Source: Haloferax larsenii JCM 13917
GTDB lineage: Archaea > Halobacteriota > Halobacteria > Halobacteriales > Haloferacaceae
Assembly (NCBI RefSeq): GCF_000336955.1
Contig: NZ_AOLI01000019.1
Location: 227,997-291,996 of the forward strand
Length of the DNA: 64,000 bases
Reading direction: 5' to 3'
Shown: positions 33,765 to 43,240 of the stretch, one piece after another
How the letters are laid out: each line of letters begins with the position of its first letter
How positions within the stretch are numbered: the first letter of the stretch is position 1
Notes under the pieces: generated by a model
The model's input: only the letters and a program-made list of their open reading frames with translations
What the model was told of the DNA's origin: nothing
Databases searched by the model: none
Made by a program: the position numbers and the translations under genes

Positions 33765-34241
33765 ATGGACCTCCTGCGGCGATTGTTCGGTCCTGAGGGC
33801 CTTCCCTCGGGACGAGTCGCCCTCTTCGTGGACGGGCCGAACGTCCTCCGCGACGAGTTCGACGTCGACCTCGACGATATTCGGAACGCTGCGCGGTCGC
33901 TCGGCGACCAGACGAGCGCGATGCGCCTCTACCTCGACGAGCACGCCACGCCGGGACTCATTCAGGCGGCCGAGGCACGCGGTTTCGAAGTCGTCATCAC
34001 GAGCGGCGACGTGGACGTGAAACTCGCGGTCGACCTCACGCGCTTTGCGGCCGACGGGCGCGCAGACGTTATCGCCGTCGCCTCGCGAGACACCGATTTC
34101 AAGCCCGCACTGGAAGTCGCAAACGAGTACGGTCTCCGAACGGTCGCTATCGCCCCCGGAAGCTACGGCCGGTCGGACGCGCTCCAGAACGCGGCGAACC
34201 ACGCCGTGACGCTCGACGAACTCTCCGACAGCGACGACTGA
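33765..34241 (+). CDS. NYN/PIN-like ribonuclease domain protein
   Basis: 158 residues from the ATG at 33765, with GGGAGAGG at 33751-33758 as Shine-Dalgarno and a TATA-like TATAAACC near 33736. The NYN fold shows in RVALFVDGPNVLRDEF, SGDVDVKLAVDLTRFA and VIAVASRDTDFKPALEVA, which supply the acidic catalytic triad (Asp in VDGPN, VDVK and RDTDF). Such proteins cleave RNA; target unknown. The 3' end including the stop is tandemly repeated (34225-34305). Confidence 0.85.
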   Translation: MDLLRRLFGPEGLPSGRVALFVDGPNVLRDEFDVDLDDIRNAARSLGDQTSAMRLYLDEHATPGLIQAAEARGFEVVITSGDVDVKLAVDLTRFAADGRADVIAVASRDTDFKPALEVANEYGLRTVAIAPGSYGRSDALQNAANHAVTLDELSDSDD

Positions 34242-34305
34242 GCACTGCCGACCGCGACGACGACACACTACCGACCGCGACGACGACACACTACCGACCG
34301 CGACC
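34225..34305 (+). repeat. 23-bp tandem repeat starting in the NYN gene 3' end
   Basis: Unit 1 (34225-34247) holds the last codons and TGA of the NYN gene; units 2 (34248-34270) and 3 (34271-34293) are identical to each other and match unit 1 at most positions, and a partial unit 4 begins at 34294. The array therefore duplicates the gene end outside the coding region. Confidence 0.85.
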
Positions 34306-34362
34306 GCCGAGAAGTCGCACGCGAACGGTTCGTTTTTTCCTGCTCCACTCGACCACTCGACC

Positions 34363-35211
34363 ATGCAGACGTTCGATACGCCGGTCGTGGACAACCACCT
34401 CCACCTCGACCCGGACCACGGTCGCGGGTTAGAGGCGGTGAAAGACTTCGCTCGAAGCGGCGGCACGCACCTGTTGGTCGTGAACAAACCGTCGTGGCTG
34501 TTGGGCCACGATGTCGAGACGGGCGAGGACTTCCGGCCGGTCTTCGAGACGACTATCGACGTTGTTCGGGAAGCGTCCGAACTTCTCGACGGCACAGCGT
34601 GGCCCGTCCTCGGTGTCCACCCCGGACTCGTCTCGAAACTCGTCGACGACCGCGGCTACGACCCGGCCGACGCGCGCGACCTCATGTGCGCCGGTCTGGA
34701 TGTCGCCGCCGAATACGTGCGCGCGGGCGACGCGCTCGCACTCAAATCAGGTCGGCCGCACTACGACGTCACCGACGCCGTCTGGGACGCCTCGAACGCA
34801 GTTCTCAGACACGGACTCGACCTCGCCGCCGACTGCGACTGCGCGCTCCAACTCCATACGGAATCGACGACCGACCTCTCGGACGTTGCCGAGTGGGCCG
34901 ACGAGCGCGACGTCCCACGTGAGCGCGTCGTCAAGCACTACGCGCAGGGGCACCTCACCGGCGGCACGCCGAGCGTCATGAGCGACAAAGACCGTCTCGA
35001 AGAGGCGGCCGAGCGTGGCGTCCCGTTCCTCATGGAGACCGACTTCGTCGACGACCCGAACCGCCCCGGCGCGGTGATGGGACCGAAGACGGTGCCCCGG
35101 CGGGTCGATTGGCTCCTCGACGAGGGCCACGACACCGCGGTCCGAAACGCGCACGTCGAGACGCCGGCGCTCGTCTACGACATCGACACCGAATCGACGC
35201 TCGACAGATAA
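34363..35211 (+). CDS. TatD-family metal-dependent hydrolase
   Basis: 282 residues. The amidohydrolase signature is clear: HLHLD near residue 12, PVLGVHPGL (His), QLHTEST (His) and a final FLMETDFVDDP Asp. TatD proteins are Mg2+-dependent nucleases; archaeal members are little studied. The gene follows the NYN nuclease on the same strand 120 bp away, so a shared nucleic-acid role is possible but not shown. Confidence 0.85.
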   Translation: MQTFDTPVVDNHLHLDPDHGRGLEAVKDFARSGGTHLLVVNKPSWLLGHDVETGEDFRPVFETTIDVVREASELLDGTAWPVLGVHPGLVSKLVDDRGYDPADARDLMCAGLDVAAEYVRAGDALALKSGRPHYDVTDAVWDASNAVLRHGLDLAADCDCALQLHTESTTDLSDVAEWADERDVPRERVVKHYAQGHLTGGTPSVMSDKDRLEEAAERGVPFLMETDFVDDPNRPGAVMGPKTVPRRVDWLLDEGHDTAVRNAHVETPALVYDIDTESTLDR

Positions 35212-35348
35212 CCCGGACGCATAGAATCGGGGAAACGAGAGACACAGTCGGCTCAGGCCCCCTGTCGCGGAAACACACGCTTCCGAATCACACACAGTTG
35301 CCAAGAGGATAAGAAAGGCATTTGAGTCCGGCACGGGAGGGTGTAGGT

Positions 35349-35936
35349 ATGACCGAGGCCGAGGAACGATACTACTCCCCGGAACGCTGGCAGAACTGGT
35401 TGACGCGCGTCGAAGAAGAAGACCTGGACCTCGAAAGCGAGGAGACGGGTCGGCTTCTGATGAACATTCAGAACGACGCCGCCATCGCTATCGCCAAGAT
35501 TCTGACCGCGCACGACGACGACACGCTCGACGAAGACGAAGCGCTCGACGAACTCGCGACCGTCCACGACATCGTCATGGCGGAACCCGAGTTCGAATCC
35601 GAAAACGAAGAAGCGGAGATTCTCATCGGAAGCGTCCAGACGAGTCTCTCGTGTGCGTTCTTCGCGGCCGAAGAGTACCTCGTCGCAGGTCCGTCCGAGC
35701 TCGAAGACGAGATGTCGGCGTACATCGTTGCTGCCGCGGACGCCGAAGAAGCAGACGACCTCGACGCTGCACTCGGCTACATCGTGCAGGTCGGCACGAA
35801 CGTCATCGCCGGTGAGGAACTCGACCTCGACGTGCTCGAAGACATCGAGTTCGGTCTCGTGACCGAGTGGGTCGACGGCATCGAGAGCCTCCAGAGCGGA
35901 CTGGCGGAACCCGAAGTCGTCGAAGAGGAAGACTGA
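35349..35936 (+). CDS. DUF2150 family protein
   Basis: 195 residues from the ATG at 35349, strongly acidic and helical. The start YYSPERWQNWLTRVEEEDLDLESEETGRLLMNIQND and the YIVQVGTNVIAGEELDLD block match the archaeal DUF2150 family from memory. No catalytic residues are evident; it is likely a soluble all-alpha protein. Neighbouring genes give no clear link. Confidence 0.8.
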   Translation: MTEAEERYYSPERWQNWLTRVEEEDLDLESEETGRLLMNIQNDAAIAIAKILTAHDDDTLDEDEALDELATVHDIVMAEPEFESENEEAEILIGSVQTSLSCAFFAAEEYLVAGPSELEDEMSAYIVAAADAEEADDLDAALGYIVQVGTNVIAGEELDLDVLEDIEFGLVTEWVDGIESLQSGLAEPEVVEEED

Positions 35937-36023
35937 ACTCGGCCTCTCTCGTTCGTTTCTCCCTTTCAATCGGTGAGAACTGGAGGGGAGGCTTTTTACT
36001 TGTCTGTTACCCGTACACGGACG

Positions 36024-37598
36024 ATGAATTTCTGGGACGACCGGCGCGGGGTCGCAGCGCAGGTCGGCGCTGTCCTCTTGCTCGGGTTTATCGTCATCTC
36101 GATGTCCGTCTATCAGGCGACGGTCGTCCCACAAGAGAACCGAGCGACGGAGTTCGAACACAGTCGGGCGGTGCAAAGCGACATGCAAGAGCTCCGGGCG
36201 TCGATTCTGCGGACGGCGTCGTCGGGTACCCACACACCGACTGTCGTCTCGCTCGGGACACAGTACAAACCGCGGACGGTGTTCGTCAACCCACCACCTC
36301 CGACGGGGACGATACGGACCGAACAACTCGGAACCCTCACCGTCCGGAACGCGCTCGCGGACGTCGGGTCGACACCCGGTGACGACACTCCCGAGACTGA
36401 CGATTTCTGGGACGGCGAAACCGACCACGAGTACGAGACGTCAGCGCTCGTCTACGAACCCGGATACACCCGATACGAAGACGCACCGACGACAGTGTAC
36501 GAAAACACACTGGTCGTCAACCAATACGACAACGGAAACGTCTCGCTCGTCGATCAGGCGACGGTCGACCAGAAGAATATCTTCGTCGTCGTCGTCGATG
36601 GGGAACTGTCCCGAGCGGCGGCGAGCAACATGGTCATCACACCACAGGCACTCAGCACCGCCACCACGACGATTCGGGTGACGAACAACACGAGCGACGA
36701 GCCAATTCAAGTCGACATTCCGACGCGGCTCAGCGCCGCCGAGTGGCAATCGAATCTCGAAGCGACCGGCGACTACGACCCCTCGTGTGACACGGACACG
36801 AAAGCGACGGCGTACGTCTGCAACGTTCAATCGGGGCCAGACGGGACGGTCAGATTGACGTTCGAATCCGACACGACCTACCAACTTCGGATGGCGAAAG
36901 TCGGCCTCGGGAGTGGGGCCACTCGCCCAAGTACGGAGTATCTCACGGATGTCGAGCGACTCGAATACGTGACTGAAGAGCAGCGATACCAGTTCGTTGT
37001 CGAAGCCCGAGACAAGTTCAACAACCCGACGACGGCGTCGGTCAGAGCCGAGTCGCAACACAACGGCGTCGTCGATGGCATGGAGTACGTCGACGCCGAC
37101 GACCGATTCGTCTTCACCTACGAGGCACCGAACGCGACGACGAGCGGGGGCCAAGACCTCATTAACGTAACTTACGACGACTTGAACACCGGGTTCTCGC
37201 CGGAGAACGTCGAAGACGTGCAGTTCGACGTCACGGTTCGGTCGGCATCCGGTGGGTCGGGTGGAACCGGAGGCAACGACGCCCCGAGTGCGACCATCGA
37301 GAGCGTCACGGACAACAGCGAGTGTAGAGGGAACAACTGTAACGGGCAAGACTACGCCGAGTTCGACGTGACGTGGAGCGCGACGGACTCCGACGGCAGC
37401 GTTCAGAGCGTCGACATCGAGTTGATTCGAGACGGGTCTGTCGTGGACAGTACGACCGTGAATTCGTACACTGACGGACAGTCCCGGACGACGACGCTCC
37501 GGGAAAATGGCGGATACGGCGAAGACTATGTTATTCGCGTGACCGCAGACGATGGGACGGACACCGGGTCTGACCAAACGAGCGAGACCGCCAGTTAA
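36024..37598 (+). CDS. Pilin-headed Ig-like surface protein, third paralogue
   Basis: 524 residues from the ATG at 36024. The N-terminus DDRRGVAAQVGAVLLLGFIVI is a class III (PibD) signal with cleavage likely after RRG. The middle region is collinear with the proteins at 3253 and 5505: YKPRTVFVNPP, a WDG block, LVYEPGY, NIFVVVVDGEL, IPTRLSAAEW, TYQLRMAKVGLGSG, then an Ig-like DKFNNPTTASVRA domain. A final beta domain (about 430-524, SATIESVTDN...DEFDVTWSATDSDG type) resembles the tail of the next gene. Probably a pilus-linked adhesin. Confidence 0.83.
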   Translation: MNFWDDRRGVAAQVGAVLLLGFIVISMSVYQATVVPQENRATEFEHSRAVQSDMQELRASILRTASSGTHTPTVVSLGTQYKPRTVFVNPPPPTGTIRTEQLGTLTVRNALADVGSTPGDDTPETDDFWDGETDHEYETSALVYEPGYTRYEDAPTTVYENTLVVNQYDNGNVSLVDQATVDQKNIFVVVVDGELSRAAASNMVITPQALSTATTTIRVTNNTSDEPIQVDIPTRLSAAEWQSNLEATGDYDPSCDTDTKATAYVCNVQSGPDGTVRLTFESDTTYQLRMAKVGLGSGATRPSTEYLTDVERLEYVTEEQRYQFVVEARDKFNNPTTASVRAESQHNGVVDGMEYVDADDRFVFTYEAPNATTSGGQDLINVTYDDLNTGFSPENVEDVQFDVTVRSASGGSGGTGGNDAPSATIESVTDNSECRGNNCNGQDYAEFDVTWSATDSDGSVQSVDIELIRDGSVVDSTTVNSYTDGQSRTTTLRENGGYGEDYVIRVTADDGTDTGSDQTSETAS

Positions 37599-37715
37599 CC
37601 CGGTGAACTCGTGTTTTCAACTTTGGTAACGAAGGGGAGTGTTCATATCCTTGTCCCCACTACACACTGTAGCGACATTCTCTACTACGGGATAGTCACA
37701 GAGGACTGAAAAGAC

Positions 37716-40631
37716 ATGAGGGGACCCATGCGATTGCACGCCGACACGCGGGGACAAGTAGAACAGATAGGGACGATTCTACTCGTTGGCATCGTCATCC
37801 TCTCGGTCGGTACGTTTGGCGTGTTCTACATGGGGCAGACCCAGAGTGGAGGTGCGGGCGACGCGAACGCTGAGGCCGTCGCGACGGCGGACTTCCGGGC
37901 GACAGTGTCGCAATCGACGCTCAAGCTTCACCATCTCGGCGGTGACCCGTTCTCGACGGACGACCTCCGAGTTATCGCCAGAAACGAGAGCCGAGAACAG
38001 ACGTTCTCTCTCACTGCCGCCAACCTCACAGGAGACGACGCGGTGTTCCATTCGGGGGAGACAGCGGCCGTACAGTGGAATCAGCCCCCGGGAGAGGTAG
38101 TGACGGTCCTGCTAGTCGATGACGACGGAGACCGCGTCGTCTTCCGAACCGAGGTGGTCATCGACAACGAGAACGAAGACCTCGAATCCGAAATCGGCGT
38201 CGGGCAGGAAAGCGGGAGCAACCCCGGTGCGAAGACAGACCCGACTGCCGACGCCGGGAATCAGGTAACGATAGATGGGATAGAGGGTGAGACCGCTGAG
38301 TTCTCTGGCGACGGAACGGACCCCGACGGGGGGGACGTGACCTACCAGTGGCGTATCGTCGACTGGGACGGCCTCTCCGACTCACAACTCGACTTCACCA
38401 GCGGGACGGAGTCCAAGACGCCCGTGGTCGAGGTCAAACAGAACATCACCGATAGAGACCACGAACTCACTGTCGAACTCGAAGTCGAAGACGACGAGGG
38501 CAACACAACGACCGACCAGACGACGCTCGTCGTCGAACGTCTGAACCGCCCGCCCGAAGCGGACGCCGGAGAGGACCAGGGAGGTGCTGACGATGAGGGC
38601 GATGGTGACGATGGCGACGATAGCGGCGACGATAGTGACGAGGACGATGGCGACGAGGATAACGAAGACGACGATGGGGATGAAGACGATAGGGATGAAG
38701 ACGACGGAGACGAAGATGACGATACCGACCGAATCGAAGGCCCAGTCTTCGATACGACACGGGACGATGGCGTATTCGCTCGTATCGACGGACAGCGAGT
38801 GCAGGCGACGATTGGGAACGGCGGCATCCTCACGTTCTCTCTCGATGGGTCCGGAAGCTTCGACCCCGACGGCGACGAACTCTCCTACGAGTGGACAGTC
38901 GGCGAAAACGATAGCGCCCCGATTCTCGAACACATCTCGCTGACAAATTCGGGGAGCGTCACCCCCACGCTCACCGTCTCACCACTGTCTCTCGCCGAGA
39001 ACCGAACGATTACGGTGCAACTCACCGTCACCGAATCCTCGACCGAAGAGCGACTCAGCGACACGGACACGGTGAACATCACGCTGCTCGCGAACAACGA
39101 ACAGCCGACGGCGCGACTCGACGCCGATTGTACGGGACTCACCTGTGCGTTCGACGCGAGTGCGTCTTCAGACGGCGACCTCGGTCTCGGGGTCGGACAG
39201 TCCGATTCGCTCAGCTACGAGTGGGACTTCGGCGACGGAACGACACAGACGACGGACTCGCCGACTGTCACCCACACCTACGGTGAGAGCGACGAATACG
39301 ACGTGAGCGTCACCGTCTCTGACGGCAGTGCGTCGGACACAGTGACGAAAACGGTCCGAGCGGGGACGCTCCGATACGTCACGGGGACCGGCGTCGCGAC
39401 GTGCGGCCAGACGAACGACCGTAACAGGGGCCACGGGAACGACTGCGACGGGTACGACGAGGATAACCCAGGTGCAAGCAACGGTGCCCAAGGTCGACCC
39501 AACGAAGAGGCAGACCACATTCGGTTCGATATCCGAAACGACGCCGAAGACGAGGTTCGAATCACCGGCGTGAGTATCGTCGATACCAGTGCGGGCAACG
39601 TGTACGTCGAAGAGGACTGGTGGCCGTTCGACGACCAGTCGGGCGAAACCGTGGCAGCCCTCGCCGGGAGTCTCTCGGGAGACTGGACTCGCCTGACTGG
39701 TGTATTCGAGTTCCTCTACGACGCTGAGACGCGCGACCGACTCGACGCAGACTCACGGTTGGTTCCAACTGTGGACCCCGTCTCCTCGGCCGTCTCTGAC
39801 CGCACGCTCGACCCGGACGAGGAAGCCACGGTCACACTTGGCCCGCTATACAGAGACGCGAACGGGAACCGTGAAATCGACCTCTCCGACGAAGATGTGA
39901 CCGTCCGAGTCACGTACGAGTACGTCGAGGCTGACGGCACGACGAGCGACGAAACGCAGTTCACCTTCACCGACGGCGAAGACGATTCGGACAACGAACC
40001 AACCATCCGCGGACTCCGTCTCGAAGACCAGAGTCAGTATTCGAACGCCGAGTACGACATCTCCTACGACGTCTCGAACGCCGACCCCAACGGCTGGGTC
40101 GAGGTTGCTGTCGACAACCGAGACAACACGTGGTCTGATAGCCTCCTGTGGACTTCCGGTACCCGAGGAACGGCGTGGTATTTCCACGGCGGGACCATGG
40201 GCGACACGTACGAAATCACGGTGCGCGCGTACCGCGCCGACGGGACGCTTCTCACCGAAGAGTCCATCGTCGACGTTGCGGACGGCACCGACCCGTCGCA
40301 GAAGGGGACGCTCACCAAACCGACCAGTCCGACGATAGAGAGCGTCTCGGTCAAAGACAAGACCAAGCGAAACACCGGTGACTATCAGGTCAAGGTCAAA
40401 GTCGACGACGACCACGACGAGTTCTCTCGCACCGAAGTCGTCTTCCAGAACAACGACCACTCGTGGGCGACTCGAACCGAGTCGAGTACGCAGAAGAACG
40501 CCGTGTTACGATACCGACGGGGCGGCGTCGAGGACGATTCGTACGACATCGTCGTCCGCGTCGTCGATAACGACGGTATCGTCGTCGACGAGCAGGTCGT
40601 GGCCGACACGGCCGACGGGACCGACCCGTAA
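37716..40631 (+). CDS. Giant pilin-headed surface protein with PKD domain and acidic linker
   Basis: 971 residues. A class III signal TRGQVEQIGTILLVGIVILS opens it. Ig/PKD-like domains follow (about 170-285 and 360-465), with a canonical PKD domain near 480-560 containing YEWDFGDG. Between them residues about 288-345 are almost pure Asp/Glu/Gly. The C-terminus has two similar units (about 765-860 and 870-971), each ending in a VADGTDP or TADGTDP motif. Likely a large extracellular adhesin or S-layer/pilus-associated protein. It follows the paralogue at 36,024 with 117 bp between, so a two-gene unit is possible. ATG at 37728 is an alternative start. Confidence 0.83.
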   Translation: MRGPMRLHADTRGQVEQIGTILLVGIVILSVGTFGVFYMGQTQSGGAGDANAEAVATADFRATVSQSTLKLHHLGGDPFSTDDLRVIARNESREQTFSLTAANLTGDDAVFHSGETAAVQWNQPPGEVVTVLLVDDDGDRVVFRTEVVIDNENEDLESEIGVGQESGSNPGAKTDPTADAGNQVTIDGIEGETAEFSGDGTDPDGGDVTYQWRIVDWDGLSDSQLDFTSGTESKTPVVEVKQNITDRDHELTVELEVEDDEGNTTTDQTTLVVERLNRPPEADAGEDQGGADDEGDGDDGDDSGDDSDEDDGDEDNEDDDGDEDDRDEDDGDEDDDTDRIEGPVFDTTRDDGVFARIDGQRVQATIGNGGILTFSLDGSGSFDPDGDELSYEWTVGENDSAPILEHISLTNSGSVTPTLTVSPLSLAENRTITVQLTVTESSTEERLSDTDTVNITLLANNEQPTARLDADCTGLTCAFDASASSDGDLGLGVGQSDSLSYEWDFGDGTTQTTDSPTVTHTYGESDEYDVSVTVSDGSASDTVTKTVRAGTLRYVTGTGVATCGQTNDRNRGHGNDCDGYDEDNPGASNGAQGRPNEEADHIRFDIRNDAEDEVRITGVSIVDTSAGNVYVEEDWWPFDDQSGETVAALAGSLSGDWTRLTGVFEFLYDAETRDRLDADSRLVPTVDPVSSAVSDRTLDPDEEATVTLGPLYRDANGNREIDLSDEDVTVRVTYEYVEADGTTSDETQFTFTDGEDDSDNEPTIRGLRLEDQSQYSNAEYDISYDVSNADPNGWVEVAVDNRDNTWSDSLLWTSGTRGTAWYFHGGTMGDTYEITVRAYRADGTLLTEESIVDVADGTDPSQKGTLTKPTSPTIESVSVKDKTKRNTGDYQVKVKVDDDHDEFSRTEVVFQNNDHSWATRTESSTQKNAVLRYRRGGVEDDSYDIVVRVVDNDGIVVDEQVVADTADGTDP

Positions 40632-40694
40632 TTTCGACGTTCGACGTAACTCCTCATCGACAAAATCTTATCCCCCGGATTTGTATCACCGACC

Positions 40695-42032
40695 ATGACT
40701 TCCGTCGGCATCGACGCCATCGAGATTTGGACGGGGAAACTCGTTTTAGACCTTCCTAACACCTTCGCGCCGGTGAAGGGCGAAGACCCGGAAAAGTACA
40801 CGAAAGGCCTCGGACTGGAGACGTCGTCGTTCCCCGACGTCTACGAGGATATCGTGACCATGGGTGCGAACGCCGCGAAGAACCTGATGGTTCGAAAGGG
40901 CCTCTCCCCCGAAGACATCGGCCGCATCGACGTGGCCACCGAGTCGGCGTTCGACAACTCCAAGCCGGTGTCGACGTACATCGCCGGCTGTCTCGAACAG
41001 GTGTTCGAGGGCGACTTCCGCCACGCCAACAAAGGCGAGCGGAAGTTCGCTTGCATCGCCGGGACGCAGAGTCTCGACGACGCGTACAACTGGATTAAGG
41101 CCGGTCGCAACCGCGGGCGCGCGGCACTCGTCATCGCTACCGACACCGCCCTCTACGAGCGCGGTGACCCGGGTGAGGCGACGCAGGGTGCCGGTGCGGT
41201 CGCGATGCTCATCGACGAGGACCCGGACCTCGTCGAACTCTCGACCGAGCAGGGCTACGGCAGCATGGACGAGACGGACTTCCTGAAGCCCAACCAGCAG
41301 TTCCCCTCGGTCGACGGCAAGCGCTCCATGCAGGTGTACCTCGCACGCATGCGCGAGGCGCTCGAAGATTACGAGAGCGTCGCGGGCCGCACGCACCCCG
41401 ACCTCTTCGAGTACATTCCGTTCCACACGCCCTTCCCGGGCATGGTGCGCAAGGCCGCACTCCTCGGGTTCCGTCACATGACCCGCGACACCGACATCGA
41501 GGACGACCTCGAATCGGAAATCGGTCGCCAGCCGCGCGAGGCTGACTTCGAGACGTGGGACGACTACGAGGAGGCCATCCGCGCGTACATGGACAAGCTG
41601 AAAACGACCGAGGAGTACCGCGACTGGTACGGTCGCGTCATCGAGCCGACGCTCGACATCTCCAGTCGCGTCGGCAACTGGTACACTGGCTCGGTCCACA
41701 TCGCCCGCGCGTCGGCGCTGAAAGCCGCCGCCGAAGCGGGCAAGGACATGGTCGGCAAGAAGCTCCTCGTCGGCTCCTACGGCTCCGGCGCACAGGCCGA
41801 GATTCACGCCGAGACCGTCCAAGAGACGTGGCTCGACGAAATCGAAGCGCTCAACGTGGACGAGCAACTCGCCGCGCGCAAGGAGATTACCTTCGACGAG
41901 TACGAACTCATCCACGACGTACACAACCACGAAAAGGAAGTCGAAGTCGAGGAACTCACCCAGCCCGAAGACGAGTTCGTCTTCACCGGGTGGGGCCGGA
42001 TGAACGAGCGCCGCTACGAGTACGTCGAGTAG
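40695..42032 (+). CDS. hmgB: Hydroxymethylglutaryl-CoA synthase
   Basis: 445 residues. Catalytic residues can be placed: Glu 83 in VATESAFDNSKP, Cys 120 in KFACIAGT, and the His in EYIPFHTPF. It condenses acetyl-CoA and acetoacetyl-CoA, the first committed step of the mevalonate pathway to archaeal isoprenoid lipids. A TATA-like TCTTATCC lies about 27 nt before the ATG, consistent with a leaderless transcript. The gene end is duplicated downstream (42015-42085). Confidence 0.96.
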   Translation: MTSVGIDAIEIWTGKLVLDLPNTFAPVKGEDPEKYTKGLGLETSSFPDVYEDIVTMGANAAKNLMVRKGLSPEDIGRIDVATESAFDNSKPVSTYIAGCLEQVFEGDFRHANKGERKFACIAGTQSLDDAYNWIKAGRNRGRAALVIATDTALYERGDPGEATQGAGAVAMLIDEDPDLVELSTEQGYGSMDETDFLKPNQQFPSVDGKRSMQVYLARMREALEDYESVAGRTHPDLFEYIPFHTPFPGMVRKAALLGFRHMTRDTDIEDDLESEIGRQPREADFETWDDYEEAIRAYMDKLKTTEEYRDWYGRVIEPTLDISSRVGNWYTGSVHIARASALKAAAEAGKDMVGKKLLVGSYGSGAQAEIHAETVQETWLDEIEALNVDEQLAARKEITFDEYELIHDVHNHEKEVEVEELTQPEDEFVFTGWGRMNERRYEYVE

Positions 42033-42085
42033 CGGAGACGAAGCGCCCGCTGGCGCTTCGGAAGTACGAATACGTGGAGTAGCGG
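42015..42085 (+). repeat. Duplicated 3' end of HMG-CoA synthase
   Basis: The 21-bp gene end 42015-42035 (encoding YEYVE, the TAG stop and CGG) recurs at 42065-42085 with two mismatches. A perfect hairpin (42040-42059) lies between the copies. The second copy is not translated. Confidence 0.85.
42040..42059 (+). terminator. 8-bp hairpin between repeat copies
   Basis: Perfect stem GAAGCGCC/GGCGCTTC with loop CGCT, 8 nt after the hmgB stop. It lies in the convergent gap before the DUF5789 gene and may terminate both. Confidence 0.55.
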
Positions 42086-42091
42086 GGGCCG

Positions 42092-42394
42092 TCAGAACGA
42101 CCTGTTTTTCTCGCTTACGACACCCCACGACTCCGCCGGGTCGCCGCCGCGGTCGTCGTAGAACTTGCGACCGATGTAGTCGTCGGTCACGCTTCCGATA
42201 ATCGTCGTGAACAGTTCGTCGCCCGAGACGTAGGTCTCCGACCCCAGTCGAGCCAGAATCGACTCGATTGTCTCGGAGTCTTCGTGGTCCGGCGCGTCGA
42301 CGGCGACGTGGCCCGCCTGCTCGACGACGTGGTCGGTGGTGACTGGGTACGTGAACTCCCGTTCGACGAACGAAGCGAGTTCGTGAAGATTCAT
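42092..42394 (-). CDS. DUF5789 family protein
   Basis: 100 residues from the ATG at 42394. MNLHELASFVEREFTYPVTTDHVVEQAG, SILARLGSETYVSGDELFTTI and DDYIGRKFYDDRGG match the conserved haloarchaeal DUF5789 family, which has no known function. Convergent with hmgB, sharing the repeat/hairpin gap. Confidence 0.8.
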   Translation of the reverse strand: MNLHELASFVEREFTYPVTTDHVVEQAGHVAVDAPDHEDSETIESILARLGSETYVSGDELFTTIIGSVTDDYIGRKFYDDRGGDPAESWGVVSEKNRSF

Positions 42395-42532
42395 GAACAA
42401 CCGTTGTCGGTCGCGACGTTTCGGTGTTTTTTGCCTTCGCGGTGACAGTCAGGAAAGACAGAGAGAGTTGGACTATCCTAACGCGACGGGGAGAGGTCGG
42501 TCGAACGACCGAAGAACGCGCAATTCGAGCCG

Positions 42533-43240
42533 TTACGGGAGTTTCCGAAGCGCTTCGAGCATCTCGTCGAGGTCGCGGTTCGTCACGGCGAGACCGAAGC
42601 CGTCGATGGTCGCGAGCGACGGTGCGTGTTCCCAGAGGTCGTCTTCGGTGAGTCCGTGGAGGACGACCGCGTTCGGCGTGGGGGTGACGACTCGCATGGC
42701 GACGAGCGGCGACTCACCGCGGGTGACGTCGGTGAAGACGAGCGAGCGACTCGTCGATTGGCCGTAGAGGCGGTAGAACTCCTCGGAGGAGAGGCGCGTA
42801 ATCGCCTGGATGCTGTTGATGACGGTGTGGCCGCTGATTCGGTCTTCGTCGCCGCTGACGATTTCGGTCGCACCGATGGCGTCGTAGAAGCTGTCCAGCG
42901 GAATCGACGTCGGATACTCCCGCAGGTCTTGGACGATGTCGCTTTCGAAGCCGGCCGAGAGGACGCGCGCGTACTGTCGGATGCGACTGCCGCCGCGGGC
43001 TTCGTCGATGTCGAGGAGCGCTTCGACCATCCGGCGAATGACGCCGATTCCGGGGCTTTCGCGGCGGCCGCTTTCGTAGTCCGAGACGACCGACGAGGAG
43101 ACGTCGAGTTGCTCGGCGAGGGCAGTCTGTGAGATGTCGAAGTCCGTGCGCCACTTGCGGAGGGTCGCGCCGGGGTCGTTAGAGAGCGTAATCTCGCCCG
43201 CGATTCGGCGGGCGAGGTCGTCGCGAGGTGCTGCGGTCAC
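42533..43240 (-). CDS. XRE-family transcriptional regulator
   Basis: 235 residues from the GTG at 43240, chosen because GGAGGTG stands 6 nt upstream; the longer frame beyond is shadow sequence. The HTH is at about residues 33-70: RKWRTDFDISQTALAEQLDVSSSVVSDYESGRRESPG. The C-terminal domain (about 100-230) has SIPLDSFYDAIGATEIV and VVLHGLTEDDLWEHAPSLATIDGFGLAV, a ligand-like domain found in archaeal regulators. Target unknown; hmgB lies nearby. Confidence 0.87.
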   Translation of the reverse strand: MTAAPRDDLARRIAGEITLSNDPGATLRKWRTDFDISQTALAEQLDVSSSVVSDYESGRRESPGIGVIRRMVEALLDIDEARGGSRIRQYARVLSAGFESDIVQDLREYPTSIPLDSFYDAIGATEIVSGDEDRISGHTVINSIQAITRLSSEEFYRLYGQSTSRSLVFTDVTRGESPLVAMRVVTPTPNAVVLHGLTEDDLWEHAPSLATIDGFGLAVTNRDLDEMLEALRKLP

